A stretch of DNA of 64,000 bases from NCBI RefSeq assembly GCF_017832975.1, contig NZ_JAFIBI010000001.1, forward strand, positions 3,968,001 to 4,032,000. The letters are read 5' to 3'. Below, piece by piece: positions 59,949-64,000 of this stretch. This DNA is from Arthrobacter sp. PvP023 (GTDB lineage: Bacteria > Actinomycetota > Actinomycetes > Actinomycetales > Micrococcaceae). The notes under the pieces were generated by a model. That model made no database searches, was not told the origin of the DNA, and saw only the letters and a program-made list of their open reading frames with translations. The position numbers were made by a program, and so were the translations under genes. How positions within the stretch are numbered: the first letter of the stretch is position 1; the number at the start of each line of letters is the position of its first letter.

Positions 59949-61085
59949 TCAGGAGTAGCCGAGCTCCGCGAGCAGCTCGGTCTTGCGTTCCTCGTCCGCG
60001 AAGGAGGACCGGATGGAGTTGGAGGCAAGCCGGACCCGGTCGAACTCGGACAACCCCAAAACGGTTTGCAGCTGCACGAAGTTGTCGTCCACGTACCCGC
60101 CGAAGTACGCGGGATCGTCCGAGTTCACGCTGACGTTCAGTCCCGCAGCGAGCATTGCCGGAAGCGGGTGCTCGGCCAGGGTGTCCACGGCACGGAGCCG
60201 CACATTGGACAACGGGCACACGGTCAGCGGCACGCGCTCCGCCACGAGGTGTTCCACCAGATCGGGGTCCTCCATGCAGCGGATGCCGTGATCGATCCGC
60301 TCCACGTCCAGCAGTTCCAGCGCATCGATGATGTACGACGGCGGGCCCTCCTCTCCGGCGTGCGCTATCCGGTGCAGGCCGGCCTCCTTCGCCCGGGCGA
60401 AGAGCCGTTCAAATTTGGCCGGAGGATTGCCCACCTCGGCTGAATCCAGGCCGATGCCGGCGATGGGCGCGTTCATTGCCAGCAGCTGCTCCAGGACGTC
60501 GAGGGCCGATTCCTCGGGCAGGTCGCGCAGGAACGCGGCGATAAGCAGGGTGGACACCCCGAACTCCTCCAGGGAAGTCGCCAGCACGGACGCAACACCG
60601 TTCACGCAGGTCTGGAGCGGGATCCCGCGGGACACGTGGGCCTGCGGGTCCATCATGATCTCGGCGTGCCGCACTCCCGCGGCCGCCGCCCGCTCCAGGT
60701 ACGCGCGGGTCATGTCCGCGAAGTCCTGCTCCGTCTGCAGAACGGCCATGTTGGCGTAGTACAGGTCCAGGAAGGACTGCAGGTCCGTGAACTCGTAGCG
60801 GGCGCGCAGCTCGTCCAGGTCCGCGTACGGCAGCGTGATGCCGTTCCGTTCGGCCAGCGCGAAAATCAGCTCCGGCTCCAGGGTCCCCTCGATGTGGAGG
60901 TGCAGCTCGGCCACCGGCAGAAGTTTGACGGGCTGGTCCGCCACGGCCTCTTCGGCGTCGGTCTGGGCCGCTACAGCTTCTTCGGTGCCGGCCTGGGCCG
61001 CCGGGGCCTGCTCGGGGGCGTGGACAGGAGCATCGCTGAGTGCTGACGCGCCGCCGGGTTCGGGCGCGCCGTCGTAAGTTTCCAT
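59949..61085 (-). CDS. add: Adenosine deaminase
   Basis: A 378-residue metal-dependent deaminase. Zinc ligands and catalytic residues are in LLPVAELHLHIEGTLEPELI (HxH), RIAHAGEEGPPSYIIDALEL (His, Glu) and VNSDDPAYFGGYVDDN (Asp pair), with RIDHGIRCMEDPDLVEHLVA between. It converts adenosine (or adenine) to inosine in purine salvage. The first 50 residues are an Ala/Glu/Gln-rich extension with imperfect repeats (AGTEEAVAAQTDAEEAVADQ) not seen in most family members. A leaderless -10 element 6 nt upstream supports the ATG at 61085. It is divergent from the UvrA-like gene. Confidence 0.92.
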   Translation of the reverse strand: METYDGAPEPGGASALSDAPVHAPEQAPAAQAGTEEAVAAQTDAEEAVADQPVKLLPVAELHLHIEGTLEPELIFALAERNGITLPYADLDELRARYEFTDLQSFLDLYYANMAVLQTEQDFADMTRAYLERAAAAGVRHAEIMMDPQAHVSRGIPLQTCVNGVASVLATSLEEFGVSTLLIAAFLRDLPEESALDVLEQLLAMNAPIAGIGLDSAEVGNPPAKFERLFARAKEAGLHRIAHAGEEGPPSYIIDALELLDVERIDHGIRCMEDPDLVEHLVAERVPLTVCPLSNVRLRAVDTLAEHPLPAMLAAGLNVSVNSDDPAYFGGYVDDNFVQLQTVLGLSEFDRVRLASNSIRSSFADEERKTELLAELGYS

Positions 61086-61091
61086 CCGGTA

Positions 61092-61097
61092 AGGATA
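61092..61097 (-). promoter_or_regulatory. Leaderless -10 element for adenosine deaminase
   Basis: On the minus strand TATCCT ends 6 nt before the ATG at 61085, without a ribosome site. Confidence 0.5.
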
Positions 61098-61120
61098 TGC
61101 CCGCAGCGCCCGCGCACCGA

Positions 61121-61126
61121 TAGAGT
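61121..61126 (+). promoter_or_regulatory. Leaderless -10 element for the UvrA-like gene
   Basis: TAGAGT is followed by 7 nt and the ATG at 61134, so both genes of this divergent pair look leaderless. Confidence 0.5.
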
Positions 61127-61133
61127 CGAACCG

Positions 61134-63731
61134 ATGCAACATAACAAGCAGGCTTCCAATGTGCCCTTCCTGACTCCGGACCACCCCACCGATGGATTCG
61201 TCCGGGTGCGCGGAGCCCGGGAAAACAACCTGCGCAACGTGGACGTGGACGTGCCCCGGGATGCCATCGTCGCGTTCACCGGCGTCTCCGGTTCCGGCAA
61301 GTCATCCCTCGCCTTCGGCACCATCTACGCAGAAGCCCAGCGCCGCTATTTCGAATCCGTGGCCCCGTACGCGCGGCGCCTCATCCAGCAGGGGCACAAT
61401 CCCAAAGTGGAGCTGATCACGGGGCTGCCTCCCGCCGTCGCCCTTCAACAACGGCGCGGCACGCCGAGCAGCCGGTCCACCGTGGGTACGGTGACCACGC
61501 TGTCCAACTCGCTGCGCATGCTGTTCTCCCGTGCCGGCACGTATCCGGAAGGCACGGCACAGCTGGATTCGGACGCGTTTTCGCCCAACACGGCCGCCGG
61601 CGCCTGCCCCGTCTGCCATGGCCTGGGCATTGCCCACACGGTCAGCGAATCTTCCCTGGTCCCGGACACCTCGCTGAGCATCGCCGACGGCGCCATTGCG
61701 GCCTGGCCGGGTGCGTGGCAGGGCAAGAACCTCCGCGACATCCTCAGCCACCTCGGCTACGACGTCACCATCCCCTGGCGGAAGCTGCCCAAGAAGCACC
61801 GCGACTGGATCCTGTTTACCGAGGAACAGCCCGTGGTGGAGGTGACGCCGAAGCGGGACCGGGTGGCCAAACCCTACAAAGGCCGCTTCTGGAGCGCCAA
61901 GAGCTACGTGCTCCACACGCTGGCCGACTCCAAGAGCGACACCATGCGCCAGCGCGTTCTCCGGTTCATGGAAACGGGACCGTGCGAGCGCTGCGGCGGA
62001 AGCGGACTGACGCCCGACGCCCTGGCCGTGACCTTCGCGGGACGCACCATCGCCGAGCTCAACGCCGTACCCATGGCCGAACTGGCCGAGGTCATCCGGC
62101 CCACCAGCGAGCTGAAGGACGCCGGGACGGCCAGCCGTGGTGCGGCCTCGGGCGAGACCAACGAAGTGGCCGTCGCCATCACCCGCGACCTCCTGCTGCG
62201 GATCACCGTCCTGCTGGAGCTGGGCCTGGGCTACCTCGCCCTGGGCAGGGCCACACCCACGCTCTCCCCCGGCGAGATGCAGCGGCTGCGGATCGCCACC
62301 CAGCTGCGCTCCGGGCTGTTCGGAGTGGTGTACGTACTGGACGAACCGTCCGCCGGGCTCCACCCCGCCGACGCCGAACCGTTGCAGGCTGTGCTCGAAG
62401 CGCTCAAATCCTCCGGGAATTCGGTGTTCGTGGTGGAACACAACATGGACGTGGTCCGCCGGGCCGATTGGCTGGTTGACGTTGGGCCCCGCGCCGGAGA
62501 AGGCGGCGGCGAGATCCTCTACAGCGGCCCTGTTGCGGGGCTGGCGGACGTGGAGTCGTCCGTTACGCGGCCCTTCCTGTTCCCCGGCGGCGGCGGGAGC
62601 AACGGCGGCGGACAGCGCGACGGCGGGACGAACGACGGCGGTGCGCGCCGGCAAGCGGACGGCTGGCTCGGATTGAAGGGCATCAGCCGGCACAACCTCC
62701 GCAATCTCGATGCGGAATTCCCGCTGGGTATCCTGACGGCGGTCACGGGCGTTTCCGGCTCGGGCAAGTCAACGCTGGTGAGCCAGGTCCTTGCCGAGGT
62801 GGTGGGGGCGCGGCTCCGCCCGCAGGCGGGTGACGCTGCGGCGGTTGCGGAGGTAACCGCCGAGGATCTGGAATCCGGGGACGCCGGGTCCGGAGAACCG
62901 CTCATCGTTGCCGAAGCCGTGGCAGAAACCAGCGGAATAGAGCGGATTGACCGTCTGGTGCGGGTGGACCAGAAGCCGATCGGCCGCACGCCGCGGTCCA
63001 ACCTGGCCACGTACACCGGGCTGTTCGACGCGGTGCGCAAGGAATTCGCCGCCACCGGGCAGGCACGTGCCCGCCGGTTCGGCGCCGGCCGGTTCTCCTT
63101 CAACGTGGCAGGCGGACGCTGCGAGACCTGCCTGGGCGAAGGGTTCGTGGCCGTTGAGCTCCTCTTCCTGCCGGGAAGCTACGGCCCCTGCCCCGAGTGC
63201 GGGGGTTCGCGCTACAACCCGGAGACGCTGGAGGTGACCTACAACGGCAAGAACGTGGCCGAAGTGCTGGCCATGACGGTGGACGCCGCCGCGGACTTCC
63301 TTGCCGGCGTCCCGGCCGCTGCCCGCAGCCTGCAGACCCTGCGCGACGTTGGCCTGGGCTACCTCCGGCTGGGCCAGCCCGCCACCGAGCTCTCGGGCGG
63401 CGAAGCGCAGCGGATCAAGCTGGCCACGGAACTCCAGCGTGCCCGCCGCGGCCACACCCTCTACCTGCTGGACGAGCCCACCACAGGACTCCACCCTGCG
63501 GACGTCCAACTGCTCATGGCCCAGCTGCACGGCCTGGTGGACGCCGGAAACACCGTCATTGTGGTGGAGCACGAGATGGACGTGGTGGCCGCCGCGGACT
63601 GGGTGATCGATCTCGGGCCTGCCGGTGGCGACGCCGGCGGTGAGATCGTGGCGTCCGGTACGCCGTCCGACGTCGCCCGTTCCGCCCGGAGCCGGACGGC
63701 GCCGTACCTGGCGACGGCGCTGGACCAATGA
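61134..63731 (+). CDS. UvrA-like ABC ATPase (excinuclease UvrA paralogue)
   Basis: An 865-residue protein with two ABC ATPase modules. Module 1 has Walker A AFTGVSGSGKSSLAFGTIYA, the zinc-finger-like GACPVCHGLGIAHTVSESSL, signature TLSPGEMQRLRIATQLRSGL and Walker B VVYVLDEPSAGLHPADAEPL. Module 2 has AVTGVSGSGKSTLVSQVLAE, a finger GGRCETCLGEGFVAVELLFL, signature ATELSGGEAQRIKLATELQR and LYLLDEPTTGLHPADVQLLM. It is shorter than UvrA (about 950) and has divergent signatures, which fits the UvrA2 / drug-resistance group that lacks part of the UvrB-binding region. It probably protects DNA from a ligand or damage. It starts leaderless and may be followed by a gene beyond 64000. Confidence 0.9.
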   Translation: MQHNKQASNVPFLTPDHPTDGFVRVRGARENNLRNVDVDVPRDAIVAFTGVSGSGKSSLAFGTIYAEAQRRYFESVAPYARRLIQQGHNPKVELITGLPPAVALQQRRGTPSSRSTVGTVTTLSNSLRMLFSRAGTYPEGTAQLDSDAFSPNTAAGACPVCHGLGIAHTVSESSLVPDTSLSIADGAIAAWPGAWQGKNLRDILSHLGYDVTIPWRKLPKKHRDWILFTEEQPVVEVTPKRDRVAKPYKGRFWSAKSYVLHTLADSKSDTMRQRVLRFMETGPCERCGGSGLTPDALAVTFAGRTIAELNAVPMAELAEVIRPTSELKDAGTASRGAASGETNEVAVAITRDLLLRITVLLELGLGYLALGRATPTLSPGEMQRLRIATQLRSGLFGVVYVLDEPSAGLHPADAEPLQAVLEALKSSGNSVFVVEHNMDVVRRADWLVDVGPRAGEGGGEILYSGPVAGLADVESSVTRPFLFPGGGGSNGGGQRDGGTNDGGARRQADGWLGLKGISRHNLRNLDAEFPLGILTAVTGVSGSGKSTLVSQVLAEVVGARLRPQAGDAAAVAEVTAEDLESGDAGSGEPLIVAEAVAETSGIERIDRLVRVDQKPIGRTPRSNLATYTGLFDAVRKEFAATGQARARRFGAGRFSFNVAGGRCETCLGEGFVAVELLFLPGSYGPCPECGGSRYNPETLEVTYNGKNVAEVLAMTVDAAADFLAGVPAAARSLQTLRDVGLGYLRLGQPATELSGGEAQRIKLATELQRARRGHTLYLLDEPTTGLHPADVQLLMAQLHGLVDAGNTVIVVEHEMDVVAAADWVIDLGPAGGDAGGEIVASGTPSDVARSARSRTAPYLATALDQ

Positions 63732-64000
63732 GGCGCTGGATCGTTGAGAGCACCGGCAATCACGCCCCGCACGCATCCACACCATGGCGGATATCTATTT
63801 CGATTTGATAACGCACCGGCACTGTCCTAGCGTGGAACGTGATCCCGCCGAGCGGGACAACGAATGCCCGGTGCTGCCACCACCAGTTACTGCCCGGCCG
63901 GCAGACACCGTACATGACCTCTAGTTCGTCAGGGGCGGGCAGTGGCGCGACAACGTCCGGGGACGGACCGAGCGCAGGTGGCCCTCAGGAGCATCCACTT
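63732..64000 (+). promoter_or_regulatory. Promoter and leader of a gene beyond the right edge
   Basis: TTGATA at 63805-63810, a 17-nt spacer and TAGCGT at 63828-63833 give a well-formed promoter with a start near 63840. The remaining 160 nt are GC-rich with a small CCCGC/GCGGG hairpin (about 63844-63856) and no long frame, so they are probably an untranslated leader. No known riboswitch consensus was recognised. Confidence 0.45.

Overview
The window reads as chromosome of a high-GC Gram-positive actinobacterium, most like Arthrobacter, Pseudarthrobacter or Paenarthrobacter. The evidence is very high GC at third codon positions, many ATGA start/stop overlaps, several leaderless promoters (TANNNT, 6-7 nt, then ATG), PucR, DUF6457, LGFP-repeat and mechanosensitive-channel genes of actinobacterial type, and LplB-type sugar transport. 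No rRNA, tRNA, CRISPR array, phage or intact insertion sequence was seen. The genus is an inference from protein style, not from a marker gene.

Layout. 0-9.5 kb: a left-truncated unknown gene, a COG3573-type flavoprotein, a GNAT enzyme, a decayed ion-channel gene, a secreted LGFP-repeat protein, a short RecQ-family helicase and a CNNM/CorC-type membrane protein. 9.5-19.2 kb: a polar amino-acid ABC transporter with an FMN alpha-hydroxy-acid oxidase upstream, a DUF1295 membrane enzyme, an overlapping MarR / acyl-CoA ligase / DUF2177 operon and a PucR regulator. 19.2-25.6 kb: small housekeeping-accessory genes (two DinB proteins, DUF1801, GYD, MFS, SnoaL-like) mixed with gene remnants of SRPBCC, GH13, methyltransferase, DUF1326 and probably DUF2182 genes. 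25.7-29.2 kb: an LGFP-SGNH lipoprotein, a DHA2-type MFS exporter and a small cupin.

29.3-45.4 kb is the most coherent block. It holds a LacI-family regulator with a cupin, a PmoA-like (DUF6807) protein and a Gfo/Idh/MocA dehydrogenase; a divergent GH3 beta-glucosidase; and further right a GH42 beta-galactosidase followed by an LplB/YtcP-type ABC transporter and a DUF624 protein. A shared 17-bp operator-like sequence (consensus AACTTTCCGATAGTTTC) occurs upstream of the dehydrogenase operon and GH3, just upstream of lacI, and upstream of GH42. This suggests one LacI-controlled regulon for import and breakdown of a plant-type oligosaccharide. A squalene-cyclase-like gene, a DUF2975/HTH pair and a GNAT gene lie between its two halves.

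45.5-64 kb: a GNAT-like protein, two DUF6457 paralogues (one beside an FdhF/YdeP molybdoenzyme), TerC, acylphosphatase, three lipoproteins (two of them tandem paralogues), an MscS channel, a GH13 alpha-glucosidase with a proline-rich microprotein, an alpha/beta hydrolase, an unusual winged-helix / H1-like linker / X25-type starch-binding fusion protein, an aldo/keto reductase remnant, adenosine deaminase and a divergent UvrA-like protein. The best candidates for something undescribed are the winged-helix-X25 fusion and the LacI operator regulon.
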